A program made the position numbers and the translations under genes. DNA of 64,000 nt. Source: Streptomyces xylophagus (lineage in GTDB: Bacteria; Actinomycetota; Actinomycetes; Streptomycetales; Streptomycetaceae). Shown piece by piece: positions 45,249-54,665 of this stretch (its first letter is position 1; each line of letters starts with the position of its first letter). Location of the stretch: the NCBI RefSeq assembly GCF_000716435.1, contig NZ_JNWO01000013.1, forward strand, positions 1-64,000, in the 5' to 3' direction. Under the pieces are notes generated by a model. It had not been told where the DNA came from. It made no database searches and saw only the letters and a list, made by a program, of their open reading frames with translations.

Positions 45249-46193
45249 CTAGGTGAGTTGAGCGGTGGTGCGCTCGCGCTGCCAGGCCCAGAAGGTTTTC
45301 TGTGCCAGCAGCGTGAGCGTGCCCGCCACGACGATCCCGCCGAGGTTGGCGAGCAGCTGCCAAGTGGAGCCCCACGTCTGGGAGTAGTCCCGGTAACTGA
45401 AGGCCACGGCGGCGTTCGCGGCGGCCGGGACGGTCGTCACCGAGATCGCGACGCCGATCAGGGCACCGGACTTGGCGGACGTCAGGGACAGGGTGCCCGC
45501 GATGCCCGCCAGGAAGGCCACGACGAAGGACATCCAGTCGGGCTTCCAGATGAAGGCGGTGTTGGGGCGTGGGGCCTCCACCATGGACCTCTCGAAGAGT
45601 CCGAGGGCGTCCAGCAGCCAACTGAAGCCCACCGTAAGGACCATGGCCGCCGCGAACCCGGCGAGCAGCGCCCACAGCGACCGCCACACCAGCTGCGGAG
45701 CCTTCCGCACCAACGCCGTGGAGATCCCCGCGAGCGGCCCGAACTCCGGTCCTACGGCCATCGCGCCCACGATCAGGATCGCGTTGTCCAGCATCACACC
45801 GCAGGCCGCGAGCATCGTGGCGACCGTCAGGAACGCGACGTAGGTGACGGTGAGCGTCGACTCCTCGTGCGTCGCGTCCGCGAGGTGCTCCCACAGCACG
45901 GCGTCGGCGCCCTCGCCGGGCGCGTCGTCCTGAGCCTGTTCGGCCCGCTCCGACAGCGACAGACCGATGTTGTCGACGGCGATGGAACCGATCCGGTCGA
46001 GCTCCAACTCCCGTAGCGCGCCGATGAGTTCGTCACCGGCCTCGCGGGCGACATCGCACATGACGACGTCGCCGGTCGGGTTGCGGGCGGCGCCGGTCAG
46101 GACGACGAGGTGCGTGGTGCCGACGGTCGTCTCGATCAGCCGGACCACCTCGTCGGTCCGGTCGGCGGGGGTGATCAGGCGCAGGTGCAGCAT
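45249..46193 (-). CDS. DUF389 family membrane protein
   Basis: 314 residues. The N-terminal ~110 residues are a soluble alpha/beta domain (LHLRLITPADRTDEVVRLIETTVGTTHLVVL). About six membrane segments follow from ~125, including MLAACGVMLDNAILIVGAMAVGPEFGPLAGIS, which is the DUF389 signature (TIAACGLLLDSPAVVIGAMLIAPLMGPI in relatives), and GVAISVTTVPAAANAAVAFSYRD. Function not established. Convergent with glmM and 16 bp upstream of the coaA stop. Confidence 0.8.
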   Translation of the reverse strand: MLHLRLITPADRTDEVVRLIETTVGTTHLVVLTGAARNPTGDVVMCDVAREAGDELIGALRELELDRIGSIAVDNIGLSLSERAEQAQDDAPGEGADAVLWEHLADATHEESTLTVTYVAFLTVATMLAACGVMLDNAILIVGAMAVGPEFGPLAGISTALVRKAPQLVWRSLWALLAGFAAAMVLTVGFSWLLDALGLFERSMVEAPRPNTAFIWKPDWMSFVVAFLAGIAGTLSLTSAKSGALIGVAISVTTVPAAANAAVAFSYRDYSQTWGSTWQLLANLGGIVVAGTLTLLAQKTFWAWQRERTTAQLT

Positions 46194-46209
46194 GCGGGCA
46201 GGGTAGCCG

Positions 46210-47199
46210 TCACAGTTTGCGCAGGCTGAGCCGCTGCACCTTGTGGTCGGTTCCCTTGCGGACGACGAGGGTGGCGCGGCCCCGGGTGGGGGCGATGTTC
46301 TCCACCAGGTTCGGCTTGTTGATGGTCCGCCAGAGGGTGCGGGCGTACTCGACGGCCTTGTCCTCGGAGACCTGGGTGTACTTGCGGAAGTACGAGTCGG
46401 GGTTCTGGAACGCGGTGGCGCGCAGCTTGCGGAACCGGTTCAGATACCAGCGCTCGATGTCCTCGGCGCTCGCGTCGACGTACACACTGAAGTCGAAGTA
46501 GTCGGCGAGACCGACCCGCGTACGGCCGTCCTTGCCGGGGAGGGCGGGCTGCAGCACGTTCAGCCCCTCCACGATCAGGATGTCGGGCCGCCGGACCGTG
46601 AGCCGCTGATCAGGGATGATGTCGTAGATGAGATGCGAATAGACAGGCGCGGTGACCTCGTCCTTGCCCGCCTTGATGTCGGCGACGAAACGGGTCAGCG
46701 CCCGCCGGTCGTACGACTCCGGGAACCCCTTCCGCGACATCAGCCCGCGCGCCTCCAACTCCCGTGTGGGCAGCAGGAACCCGTCAGTGGTCACGAGCTC
46801 GACGCGCGGATGCTCGGGCCAACGGGAGAGCAGCGCCTGCAGCAGCCGGGCGACGGTCGACTTTCCTACGGCCACCGACCCCGCGACGCCTATGACGAAC
46901 GGGGTGCCGGACTGGGAGCCCTGTTCGCCCAGGAAGGTGTTCAGGGCGCTTCTGAGGCCGTCCGTGGCGCCGACGTAGAGGTTGAGAAGTCTGGACAGCG
47001 GGAGGTAGATGTCACGCACCTCGTCGAGGTCGATGACATCACCGAGGCCACGCAGCTTCTCGACCTCCGCGGCGGTGAGCGGCAGCGGCGTCTTGTCGCG
47101 CAGCGCGCTCCACTCGGCTCGGGTGAGGTCGACGTAGGGAGTCGCCTCCGGCTTGTGCCGGTGGGCGCTCCGGGGCATCGGGGAGACCGGAGAGATCAC
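46210..47199 (-). CDS. coaA: Pantothenate kinase, type I
   Basis: 329 residues, GTG 47199. The Walker A motif is GSVAVGKST (107-115). Other CoaA-I landmarks are [53 protein letters not shown] and [21 protein letters not shown]. It commits pantothenate to CoA and is normally inhibited by CoA. No Shine-Dalgarno is visible; TAACAA lies 6 nt upstream, so a leaderless start is possible but the match is weak. Confidence 0.97.
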   Translation of the reverse strand: MISPVSPMPRSAHRHKPEATPYVDLTRAEWSALRDKTPLPLTAAEVEKLRGLGDVIDLDEVRDIYLPLSRLLNLYVGATDGLRSALNTFLGEQGSQSGTPFVIGVAGSVAVGKSTVARLLQALLSRWPEHPRVELVTTDGFLLPTRELEARGLMSRKGFPESYDRRALTRFVADIKAGKDEVTAPVYSHLIYDIIPDQRLTVRRPDILIVEGLNVLQPALPGKDGRTRVGLADYFDFSVYVDASAEDIERWYLNRFRKLRATAFQNPDSYFRKYTQVSEDKAVEYARTLWRTINKPNLVENIAPTRGRATLVVRKGTDHKVQRLSLRKL

Positions 47200-47244
47200 A
47201 GTCCATTGTTAACGGAGTTTGAACGGGGTGGTGGGTGGGGTGCG

Positions 47245-47724
47245 TCACGTGGGCGGATCCAGGTTCCGCCGGCACTCGGCGAGTGCGAACTCTCCGTAGC
47301 TGTCGGCGATCTTTTCGACGAGCCCGCCGTCGAGAACTCCCGGGTTCCACGTGAGGACGGGGTACTCGCCGTCCTGGTCGGGACGGGAGGTGTCGAGGAC
47401 GGCGAACGTCCACACGTCGTCGAGCAGGACCACCATCAGCTCCGGCGGCAGTCCGATGGCCCGGGCGGCGACGGTCTGGGCCGCGGAGCCCCACAGCCTG
47501 TCCCCACCGAGCTTGGTCCGGTACACGCCGAGGAACTCGGCGGGCGGGACCTCCCAGGAGCCGAACTCCTCGATCAGGAGGCGGTACGACGGCGGGAACA
47601 CGAGGCCCATCTCGCGCTCGGCACGGGCGATGAGCTCGGGGGCGCAGCCGTCCAGGTGCCGTGCGTTGTCCTGGTCGGCCCGGACCAGGGCGATGACCTG
47701 GCGGCTCGCTTCGAGAGGCGTCAT
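47245..47724 (-). CDS. SMI1/KNR4-type protein (possible immunity or regulatory protein)
   Basis: 159 residues from ATG 47724 (GGTGACGG upstream). The longer frame to 48012 runs through non-coding sequence and the glmS promoter. The pattern APELIARAEREMGLVFPPSYRLLIEEFGSWEV is the SMI1/KNR4 fold core (LE..LG..LP.dyr.ll..fG), followed by FLGVYRTKLGG. Members of this superfamily often act as immunity proteins for contact-dependent toxins; no toxin gene is adjacent. It lies 45 bp upstream of coaA in the same direction. Confidence 0.7.
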   Translation of the reverse strand: MTPLEASRQVIALVRADQDNARHLDGCAPELIARAEREMGLVFPPSYRLLIEEFGSWEVPPAEFLGVYRTKLGGDRLWGSAAQTVAARAIGLPPELMVVLLDDVWTFAVLDTSRPDQDGEYPVLTWNPGVLDGGLVEKIADSYGEFALAECRRNLDPPT

Positions 47725-48043
47725 CGGCCCGTCACCAGGACCATGGATCCGGAACTGACTCGCCAGGCCGCCGTCCGGCGCTCCTCGACGATCTCCGGTG
47801 CGGCTTCCGGGGGCGGGGCGAATCCGGGGTGGGTCATGGACTCTCCATGGGCGGGCCGATTGTGCCGGGGCGGCGGGCGACGGGTGCTGCCCGGTTGTCG
47901 GCGGATTGGTCAGGATCCGATCAAGCCCGCGCCACTCTAGGCAGGCGCCGAGCGGCTTGCGCAAGGGCGTCGATCGTTTTCGATCATGGCCGGAATTTCC
48001 GAAATCGGGCACGAAGTGCCGTGTTCGGGCGGGCCTCGGCGCC
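47725..48043. other. Intergenic region before glmS
   Basis: About 320 bp without a convincing ORF. It contains the short inverted repeats GATCG-TTTT-CGATC and CGGAATTTCCG (around 47970-48003), about 40-70 bp upstream of the glmS -10. These are possible operator sites. No DasR-type box is seen. Confidence 0.4.
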
Positions 48044-48049
48044 TAGGCT
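48044..48049 (+). promoter_or_regulatory. -10 element TAGGCT, leaderless glmS
   Basis: TAGGCT, then GCGGCGC (7 nt), then ATG 48057. There is no ribosome-binding site. Confidence 0.6.
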
Positions 48050-48056
48050 GCGGCGC

Positions 48057-49904
48057 ATGTGCGGAATCGTGGGATACGTGGGGTCGCAGTCGGCGCTTGA
48101 TGTGGTGATGGCCGGACTGAAGCGGCTGGAGTACCGGGGTTACGACTCGTCGGGCGTCGCCGTGCTCGCGGACGGCGGGCTGGCGGCGGCCAAGAAGGCC
48201 GGGAAACTCGTCAATCTGGAGAAGGAACTGGTCGACCGGCCGCTGCCGGCGGGCTCGACGGGCATCGGGCACACCCGTTGGGCCACACACGGCGGCCCGA
48301 CGGACGCCAACGCCCACCCGCACCTCGACAACGCGGGGCGTGTGGCCGTCGTCCACAACGGCATCATCGAGAACTTCGCCTGCCTGCGGGCCGAGTTGGC
48401 GGAGCGCGGGCACGATCTCGCCTCCGACACGGACACCGAGGTGGTCGCGCATCTGCTGGCCGAGGAGTTCTCGGGGTGCGCGGACCTCGCGGAGGCGATG
48501 CGGCAGGTGTGCCGGCGGCTGGAGGGCGCGTTCACGCTGGTCGCCGTGCACGCGGACGAACCGGACGTGGTCGTCGGCGCCCGCCGCAACTCGCCGCTCG
48601 TCGTCGGTGTCGGCGAGGGCGAGGCCTTCCTCGCCTCCGACGTGGCCGCGTTCATCGCCCACACCCGGTCGGCGATCGAACTGGGCCAGGACCAGGTGGT
48701 CGAGCTGCGCCGCGACGGCGTGACGGTCACCGGTTTCGACGGCGCCCCGGCCGAGGTCCGCTCGTACCACGTCGACTGGGACGCCTCCGCCGCGGAGAAG
48801 GGCGGCTACGACTACTTCATGCTCAAGGAGATCGCCGAGCAGCCGAAGGCGGTCGCCGACACGCTGCTGGGGCGCATCGACGTGGCGGGCCTGTTGACCC
48901 TGGACGAGGTCCGCATCCCCGTCCATGAGCTGCGGGAGATCGACAAGGTCGTCATCGTCGCGTGCGGTACGGCCTTCCACGCGGGCCTGATCGCCAAGTA
49001 CGCCATCGAGCACTGGACCCGGATTCCGTGCGAGGTGGAACTGGCGAGCGAGTTCCGGTACCGGGACCCGATCCTGGGCGCGAGGTCCCTGGTCATCGCG
49101 ATCTCCCAGTCCGGCGAGACGATGGACACACTGATGGCGCTACGGCACGCGAGGGAGCAGGGCTCAAAAGTCCTGGCGATCTGCAACACCAACGGGTCGA
49201 CGATTCCCCGTGAGTCGGACGCGGTGCTGTACACGCATGCCGGGCCGGAGGTCGCCGTAGCGTCGACGAAGGCGTTTCTGACACAGCTGGTGGCGTGTTA
49301 TCTGGTCGCGCTGTATCTCGGTCAGGTGCGGGGCACCAAGTGGGGCGACGAGATCCAGGCCGTCATCCGGGACCTGTCGCAGATCTCCGGCGAGGTCGAG
49401 CGGGTGCTGGAAACCATGGAGCCGGTACGGGAGTTGGCGCGGTCGGTGGCCGCCAAGAACACCGTGCTCTTCCTGGGACGGCACGTCGGCTACCCGGTCG
49501 CTCTCGAAGGCGCCCTGAAACTCAAGGAGTTGGCGTACATGCACGCCGAGGGCTTCGCGGCGGGGGAGTTGAAGCACGGGCCGATCGCCTTGATCGAGGA
49601 GGGCATGCCCGTGGTGGTGGTCGTGCCGTCACCTCGTGGGCGTTCCGTACTCCACGACAAGATCGTGTCCAACATCCAGGAGATCCGCGCGCGGGGTGCG
49701 ATGACCATCGTGATCGCGGAGGAGGGGGACGAGACGGTCGTCCCGTACGCGGACCATCTGATCCGGATCCCGGCGACACCGACGTTGCTCCAACCGCTGG
49801 TGGCGACCGTGCCGTTGCAGGTGTTCGCCTGTGAGCTGGCCACGGCTCGGGGCAACGAGGTGGACCAGCCGCGGAACCTGGCGAAGTCGGTGACGGTGGA
49901 GTAG
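48057..49904 (+). CDS. glmS: Glutamine-fructose-6-phosphate aminotransferase
   Basis: 615 residues from ATG 48057. The N-terminal nucleophile is Cys2 in MCGIVGYVGSQ; the glutaminase core has GIGHTRWATHGGPTDANAHPH. Two SIS sugar-isomerase domains follow (VACGTAFHAGLIAKYAIE and SQSGETMDTLMALR; FLGRHVGYPVALEGALKLKELAYMHAEGFAAGELKHGPIALIE). It ends NLAKSVTVE, as is typical. It makes GlcN-6-P for wall synthesis, feeding GlmM. The leaderless start explains the lack of a Shine-Dalgarno. No glmS ribozyme-like leader exists. Confidence 0.98.
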   Translation: MCGIVGYVGSQSALDVVMAGLKRLEYRGYDSSGVAVLADGGLAAAKKAGKLVNLEKELVDRPLPAGSTGIGHTRWATHGGPTDANAHPHLDNAGRVAVVHNGIIENFACLRAELAERGHDLASDTDTEVVAHLLAEEFSGCADLAEAMRQVCRRLEGAFTLVAVHADEPDVVVGARRNSPLVVGVGEGEAFLASDVAAFIAHTRSAIELGQDQVVELRRDGVTVTGFDGAPAEVRSYHVDWDASAAEKGGYDYFMLKEIAEQPKAVADTLLGRIDVAGLLTLDEVRIPVHELREIDKVVIVACGTAFHAGLIAKYAIEHWTRIPCEVELASEFRYRDPILGARSLVIAISQSGETMDTLMALRHAREQGSKVLAICNTNGSTIPRESDAVLYTHAGPEVAVASTKAFLTQLVACYLVALYLGQVRGTKWGDEIQAVIRDLSQISGEVERVLETMEPVRELARSVAAKNTVLFLGRHVGYPVALEGALKLKELAYMHAEGFAAGELKHGPIALIEEGMPVVVVVPSPRGRSVLHDKIVSNIQEIRARGAMTIVIAEEGDETVVPYADHLIRIPATPTLLQPLVATVPLQVFACELATARGNEVDQPRNLAKSVTVE

Positions 49905-50017
49905 CGACGGCGGAGCAGTTCGGCGCACCGTCGAGGAACGCTGCGAAGGCTCCGGTCGGGAGGGCGAGGACTGCCCTGGCCGGGGCCTTCGCGTCGTGGA
50001 CCGCAGCGTCACCTGCC

Positions 50018-50716
50018 TCATCCTGATGCTGCGGGCCGGCTGGGCGCCGGAGCGACCTTGTCGAGGCGTCGTCGGGTCTCGTCCGCGTCGAGGGGCCCGC
50101 CATGGCCGGGGAGCAGGCGCTGCGGACGGCGGTCGAGTTCGGTCGTGAGTGCCCTGCGCACTCCGGCGGCGTCCTCGGTGAAGAAATGGCGCTTCGGGCT
50201 CTTGGGGCGCAGCACGCCACCGCGGACCAGGTCGCCGACGAGTGTGTCGTCGCCGACGCGGACGACGAGCGAGCCCGGGGTGTGGCCGCCGAACCGCTCG
50301 GCGTGCGCGTCGACGCCGTAGGGACTCAGGTCGAACCTGTCCTCCACCAGGATGCCGGCTTCGACCGGCTGAGCCTTCGCGCGCAGGACCATGGGCCTCA
50401 ACAGAGCACCGGCCGGATGGCTGATCGGGAGTACGTCGATGCGTCCGGTACGCAGGAGTTGTTCGTCACCCAGGCCGACCGCTATCGGAACGCCGGCATC
50501 CGCGAACGACGCCGCCGTGCCGCTGTGGTCGTTGTGGCCGTGGGTCAGGAGGACCAGGGCGATGTCGCGAGGCTGAAGGCCCTGCGCGGACAGCGCGTCG
50601 CGCAGACGGTCGCCGTCCTCCGGTCCGCCCGTGTCCACGAGGACCGCCTGCTCGCCCCGCAGGAGGTAGGCGTTGCTGTTTGCCATGGAAAGAGGGGTGA
50701 CGGTCGTGGCGCTCAT
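50018..50716 (-). CDS. Metallo-beta-lactamase-fold hydrolase
   Basis: 232 residues from ATG 50716 with GGTGG 5 nt upstream (GTG 50725 is an alternative). The binuclear metal motif THGHNDHSG has His59, His61, Asp63 and His64; the later His is in GGHTPGSLVV, the Asp in LVGDLVRGG and the last His in LLPGHGG. It is a glyoxalase-II/quorum-lactonase-like class, and the substrate cannot be told. Divergent from a TetR gene, with shared palindromes between, so it is probably repressed by that regulator. Confidence 0.88.
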   Translation of the reverse strand: MSATTVTPLSMANSNAYLLRGEQAVLVDTGGPEDGDRLRDALSAQGLQPRDIALVLLTHGHNDHSGTAASFADAGVPIAVGLGDEQLLRTGRIDVLPISHPAGALLRPMVLRAKAQPVEAGILVEDRFDLSPYGVDAHAERFGGHTPGSLVVRVGDDTLVGDLVRGGVLRPKSPKRHFFTEDAAGVRRALTTELDRRPQRLLPGHGGPLDADETRRRLDKVAPAPSRPAASG

Positions 50717-50776
50717 GCGGTCCACCGCCTGTGGACGGTGAGTATTCGAACGAAAACGTCCATGTCATCTTCCTTC

Positions 50777-50805
50777 ACGCTACCCACGTAACCTTACGGC
50801 CGTAA
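50777..50805 (-). promoter_or_regulatory. Promoter of the metallo-hydrolase gene
   Basis: Minus strand TTACGG (50800-50805), 17-bp spacer, TAGCGT (50777-50782). The -35 lies inside the first TTACGGCCGTAA palindrome. Confidence 0.6.
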
Positions 50806-50833
50806 GTAGAGCATGAGAACTTACGGCCGTAAA
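50793..50833. promoter_or_regulatory. Paired operators for the divergent TetR regulator
   Basis: Two exact copies of the 12-bp palindrome TTACGGCCGTAA at 50794-50805 and 50821-50832, centres 27 bp apart. The first overlaps the hydrolase -35, the second the tetR-type gene's -10. Confidence 0.8.
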
Positions 50834-50835
50834 GT
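50830..50835 (+). promoter_or_regulatory. -10 element TAAAGT of the TetR gene, leaderless
   Basis: TAAAGT, then CATCGTC (7 nt), then ATG 50843. It overlaps operator 2, so autoregulation is likely. Confidence 0.6.
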
Positions 50836-50842
50836 CATCGTC

Positions 50843-51526
50843 ATGGCTCCAGCACCAGCACGGAGACGCAATCCCCGAGGTCAGGGAGCGCAACTCCGCG
50901 ACGAGATCGTGACCGCGGCCCGCGAGCTGCTGGTCGAGACCGGAACGGACAGCGCGGTGACCCTGCGGGCGATCGCCCGCAAGGTCGGCATCGCGCCACC
51001 GTCGATCTACGCGCACTTCGACACACCCGACCAGATCGTGGAGGCCGTGGTCACCGAGACCCGCTCCCTGCTGGTGCGTCATCTCGAGACCGCCCGGGCG
51101 GGAGCGGAAGGCGCGCGTGAACGGCTTCTGGCCGACTGCCACGCCTATCTCGTCTTCGGTGCCGAGCAGCCCGAGCTCTACGCCCTGCTGTTCTCCCGGC
51201 CGCGGCCCAAGGGCACCAGCACCACAGAGGAACGCGTCGACCAGGCGGTACGCCGGCTCGCGCCCATTGTCGGCGAGACCGTCGCGAGTCAGCTCGCTCC
51301 CGCCGAAGCGTTCTCGATACTTCTGCGTGATGTCGCCGACGCGATGCACGACGGCACGTCCCGGGCACAGGATGCTCTCGTCACGGCGACCGCTCTGTGG
51401 GCGGCCCTGCACGGCCTCATCCTGCTCCGCGCTCGCATTCCCCGATTCCCGTGGCCGCCCCCCGGTCCGCTGGAGGAGGAGATCATCAGCCGGCTCGCGT
51501 TCCCGTACGGTCCCGCACCCGGATGA
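50843..51526 (+). CDS. TetR-family transcriptional regulator
   Basis: 227 residues from ATG 50843. The in-frame ATG 50813 is rejected because it would place an operator inside the gene. The HTH is around 22-62 (EIVTAARELLVETGTDSAVTLRAIARKVGIAPPSIYAHFDTPDQIVEAVV). The ligand domain contains ERLLADCHAYLVFGAEQPELYALLF, similar to the TetR C-terminal type WHG domain (with ALWAALHGLILLRARIPRFPW). It probably represses itself and the divergent hydrolase. The ligand is perhaps related to the hydrolase substrate. Confidence 0.93.
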   Translation: MAPAPARRRNPRGQGAQLRDEIVTAARELLVETGTDSAVTLRAIARKVGIAPPSIYAHFDTPDQIVEAVVTETRSLLVRHLETARAGAEGARERLLADCHAYLVFGAEQPELYALLFSRPRPKGTSTTEERVDQAVRRLAPIVGETVASQLAPAEAFSILLRDVADAMHDGTSRAQDALVTATALWAALHGLILLRARIPRFPWPPPGPLEEEIISRLAFPYGPAPG

Positions 51527-51710
51527 CCGCTCGGCCGGCGCGACGCGCAGGTCGTGCGTGCCTCAAGGGCAGTTCAGTTGGTTGTCTCGGGTGTCCGTGC
51601 CGCCGCGTACGGCGCCGTCTCGCAACCTCCGCGGCACCGTCCTCGTCGCCCTCGAAGCGGGCACCCGGACCGACGAGAACCGGATCAGCCGGATCAGGCC
51701 GGGCCGGTCG

Positions 51711-53465
51711 TCACCGTCGCCGCATGCGATGCACCAGGTACAGCCTCCGGAGGAGCATGACCGGTGGGACCTCGATGAGGGCGACGGCGAGAGCGCCGCC
51801 CAAGTCTCCGTCGGGCCCGATGATCTGGCGGACGATCGTGAATCCGCCGAGCAGGACCCATGCGGCCGCCACCACGGCGAGCAGCCGGCCGCCGACGGTA
51901 CGGAGCCACGTCGGGACCCACGTCGCCGGGCCGGAGTCCTTGGACCGTTGGGACTGCGCTGCCCCCTCCCGCGGCCGCGGGACGTGCTCCGGAGCACGGG
52001 CCGGCAGCCGTACCACCGCCGCCTCCGGTACCGCCGCGTCGATCCGCGCGATCCGGTCCGGTGTCACGTCGAGGTACAACGTCGGTTCCACGGTGACCGC
52101 GAAGCCGTCGGGGCCCGTGAGTCCGCGCGCTCCGTCGGGGCGGGTGGTCATCGCCACGCAGGTGTCGTAGAGGACGGTCACCACGCCGCGCGGGGTCGTG
52201 ACGCTCACGCCCTCGTCGCCGATGACGAGCGTGACGTCCTCGCTCTCCAGGGACCGGTGGCTGCTTCCCGTGACCCCCGTGGTCCCGGAGTACTGCGGGG
52301 CCAGGGTCAGGCCCGCCCAGTCGACGCCCCGGTGGCCCGGGACCTGGAGCAGGGTGGACGCCCATGCCTCGCGGGCCACCTCGTGCAGGTCCGCGACCGT
52401 GACCGCGGCCAACTCGGCCCGGTGCTCGGCGGGGGAGAGGATGCGGTGGCCGAGGAGGAGGTCCAGGGCGTACCCGGGGAGGGAGGCGGCGGCGAAGTCC
52501 GGGACGTCGTACATCTTGAGCTTCTTGCCGCGGACGGAGTCCAGTTCGGACTGTGCGATGGTGCCGTTGCGCAGCCGGGCGAGGGTGTCGACGAAGCCGC
52601 CGACCACCGCGTCCTGCTTCTGCGGCAGCGCGTCGGCGTACGCGGTGAGCGTGGCGAAGTCCGCGTCGCGCGGGGTGTAGTCGGCCTCCGCCGCGTAGGA
52701 GTAACCGCCCTCCTGGCGCAGGTCCTGGAAGAGCGCCCGGCCCAGCACGTCCGCGAAGACCGCCGCCGCCGTGGAACGCCGTACGACCGAGGTCAGGACC
52801 ACGTGCCCGTCCTCGCCGCAGATGTACGCGGGGGTCGTCCGGAGGGCGCTGGTGGCCGCCGGGGCCGGGCGGCGGGTGCCCGTCGGCAGGGTGAGGTCCA
52901 GGCCCTCCGGGACGGACTCGCTCGTGATCCACAGGACCGCGTTCTCACGGGTGAAACGGGTCCGCGCCCAGTCGCCGACCTGGTCCGGCGTCACGCTCCA
53001 GGTGCCCAACTCGTCGTAGCTGGACAGTCCGTAGCCCTGAGCGCCGTAACGCCACAGCGGTAGTGGGGAGTTGGAGCCGCTCCTGCCGCCCGCGGCCTCC
53101 GTGCGCAGGATCTCCCGCTCGGTGTCCAGCCGGGCCAGCGGCAGTTCGCGCAGGGCCGCGCAGACACTGTTGAGATGCGCTACGACCTCGTCCTCGTCGC
53201 CGGTCGCGTGGAAGAGGGTGTACGTGTTCGCCGTCGCGCCGTTGTGGTGCAGGTCGGCCAACTGCAGCCGGTGCAGGGCCAGATGCTCGACGAGATGGGT
53301 GAGTCCGGCCGTCGCCAGGGTCTCGTCGGCGCGGCCCACCCGGAAGAAGAGACCGGCCGTGACCTGGCCGCCCCGGCGCGGGGCGTAGAGAGTGGGGATG
53401 CCCTGGGTGGTCGTGCAGCCGATCAGGCCGGAGAGGGCCTCCGGCGCGAACTCGGTGGTCGTCAT
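51711..53465 (-). CDS. M16-type zinc peptidase homologue with C-terminal membrane anchor
   Basis: 584 residues, ATG 53465. The N-terminal M16 module carries the inverted zinc motif HLVEH (57-61) and the downstream acidic cluster DTEREILRTE (114-123), so the metal site looks intact. A second M16-like module runs to ~420 with the R/Y pair region LRQEGGYSYAAEADYTP. The region ~425-510 is a beta-rich extra domain, followed by a Pro/Arg linker and two membrane segments (~528-547, ~553-573). M16 enzymes fused to a C-terminal membrane hairpin are uncommon. It lies 12 bp downstream of the TPR-like gene. Confidence 0.75.
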   Translation of the reverse strand: MTTTEFAPEALSGLIGCTTTQGIPTLYAPRRGGQVTAGLFFRVGRADETLATAGLTHLVEHLALHRLQLADLHHNGATANTYTLFHATGDEDEVVAHLNSVCAALRELPLARLDTEREILRTEAAGGRSGSNSPLPLWRYGAQGYGLSSYDELGTWSVTPDQVGDWARTRFTRENAVLWITSESVPEGLDLTLPTGTRRPAPAATSALRTTPAYICGEDGHVVLTSVVRRSTAAAVFADVLGRALFQDLRQEGGYSYAAEADYTPRDADFATLTAYADALPQKQDAVVGGFVDTLARLRNGTIAQSELDSVRGKKLKMYDVPDFAAASLPGYALDLLLGHRILSPAEHRAELAAVTVADLHEVAREAWASTLLQVPGHRGVDWAGLTLAPQYSGTTGVTGSSHRSLESEDVTLVIGDEGVSVTTPRGVVTVLYDTCVAMTTRPDGARGLTGPDGFAVTVEPTLYLDVTPDRIARIDAAVPEAAVVRLPARAPEHVPRPREGAAQSQRSKDSGPATWVPTWLRTVGGRLLAVVAAAWVLLGGFTIVRQIIGPDGDLGGALAVALIEVPPVMLLRRLYLVHRMRRR

Positions 53466-53477
53466 CGTCGGCTCCCC

Positions 53478-54491
53478 CTAGAGCGTCGCGAGCGCGGACT
53501 TGCGGTACTTCACGAACGCGGCCTTCCAGCCGGGCAAGTACTGCCACTGGTACTCGGTCACCCGGTCTTCGAGAGAGACGAAGTGCGCGGCCGCGTCCGC
53601 GAAGTGGCCGCCGATCGAGAAAGCCAGGGCGAACGCGCTGTCCGCCGTGATCCAGCTCCAGCCGGGGGCGTAGTCCGGGTGCAGCACGGACTCCCGTGCG
53701 GCGGCCCGCAGTTCGTCACGGACGGAGACACTCCGCATATACGTGCGCTGCTCCACGCCGTCCAGATCCGCCCAGTGCTCGATGTGCGCCTCGGCGACCA
53801 CCACCCCGGCGTGCGCGCCGGCGGGGGCCGCGGCCACACACTCCTGCGCGAAGGCGTGCGCGGCCTCCCAGGAACCACTCCACTTGGGGCACATCTGCTG
53901 GAGCAGCTGGGACTGCGCGCGGAAGTGGTGGGGGTGGTGGGCGGAGAGGCGGTCGTAGCGGCGGCGGGCCTCGGTCTGTCCGAGTTGCAGGCCGCGGGCG
54001 GTGAGCAGACGGGCGGTCCAGGCGGCGGGGTTGTCGGGCTGCTCGGCGCACACGTCGATCAGCAGCCGCTCGGCCCGCCGCAGCCAGTCGTGGAACTGCT
54101 CGAACTGGTCGCGCGAGACGTGCTCCGCGCGGTAGCGGCTGCGGATGGCCCAGCCGATGCGGATGTAGCGCTCGGCGAGCAGGGTGCGGGGGAGGGGGTC
54201 GGCGGGGTGTTCGGCCGCCGCCCGCTCCAGGTAGGTCTCCACGCCGTCCAGGCCTGCGAGTTGGGCCGAGGCGAAGGACACCTTCTCCGCGGAGTTCTCG
54301 ACCGGGTTCTCGACCGGGTTCTCGGTTGAGGCGAGGGCCGTGAAGAAGGCCTGCGTCGCCGGCCAGTCGCCGGCTCGGGCAGCGTCCCGCAGCGGCGTGA
54401 GGTCCGGCAGCGTGGTGAACGGGTCGTCGACCGGTTCCGACAGCGCTACGGGTCTCTCGTCGTCGTCGGTCGTCGTGCCGGTGGTGGTCAT
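53478..54491 (-). CDS. TPR-like repeat protein, partner of the M16 gene
   Basis: 337 residues from ATG 54491 (GGGG-CGGAGC upstream; 54521 is an in-frame alternative). It is all-helical, with tandem 35-40-residue units ([62 protein letters not shown]) resembling DUF4034/TPR proteins. Residues 67-77 repeat [10 protein letters not shown] from a short DNA repeat. No signal peptide. Operon with the M16-type gene suggests a substrate adaptor or regulator. Function unknown. Confidence 0.6.
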   Translation of the reverse strand: MTTTGTTTDDDERPVALSEPVDDPFTTLPDLTPLRDAARAGDWPATQAFFTALASTENPVENPVENSAEKVSFASAQLAGLDGVETYLERAAAEHPADPLPRTLLAERYIRIGWAIRSRYRAEHVSRDQFEQFHDWLRRAERLLIDVCAEQPDNPAAWTARLLTARGLQLGQTEARRRYDRLSAHHPHHFRAQSQLLQQMCPKWSGSWEAAHAFAQECVAAAPAGAHAGVVVAEAHIEHWADLDGVEQRTYMRSVSVRDELRAAARESVLHPDYAPGWSWITADSAFALAFSIGGHFADAAAHFVSLEDRVTEYQWQYLPGWKAAFVKYRKSALATL

Positions 54492-54554
54492 GCTCCGCCC
54501 CCTGGCGAATCCAGAGCCCACGGTGCGCCTACTGGCCCCCCAGGGCGCGCGAAC

Positions 54555-54586
54555 GTGAGTGGTGTCATGCGTGAGTGGTGTCGTGC
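54555..54586 (+). repeat. Tandem 16-bp repeat upstream of acpS
   Basis: GTGAGTGGTGTCATGC followed by GTGAGTGGTGTCGTGC, 15 of 16 identical, in the divergent region between the TPR-like gene and acpS. Possibly a regulator binding site. Confidence 0.6.
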
Positions 54587-54652
54587 GTGTGATGCGAGTT
54601 GCCGCAGGCTAGCAGCCGTCTGTGACAGGCGGGACGGGGGTGGACGCGGTCG

Positions 54653-54658
54653 TAGGGT
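54653..54658 (+). promoter_or_regulatory. -10 element TAGGGT, leaderless acpS
   Basis: TAGGGT, then GCTCGGC (7 nt), then ATG 54666. There is no Shine-Dalgarno. Confidence 0.6.
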
Positions 54659-54665
54659 GCTCGGC

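Noticed and set aside
47725..48056. glmS ribozyme or riboswitch upstream of glmS
   Set aside because: The start appears leaderless, leaving no room for a ribozyme, and no matching core was seen.
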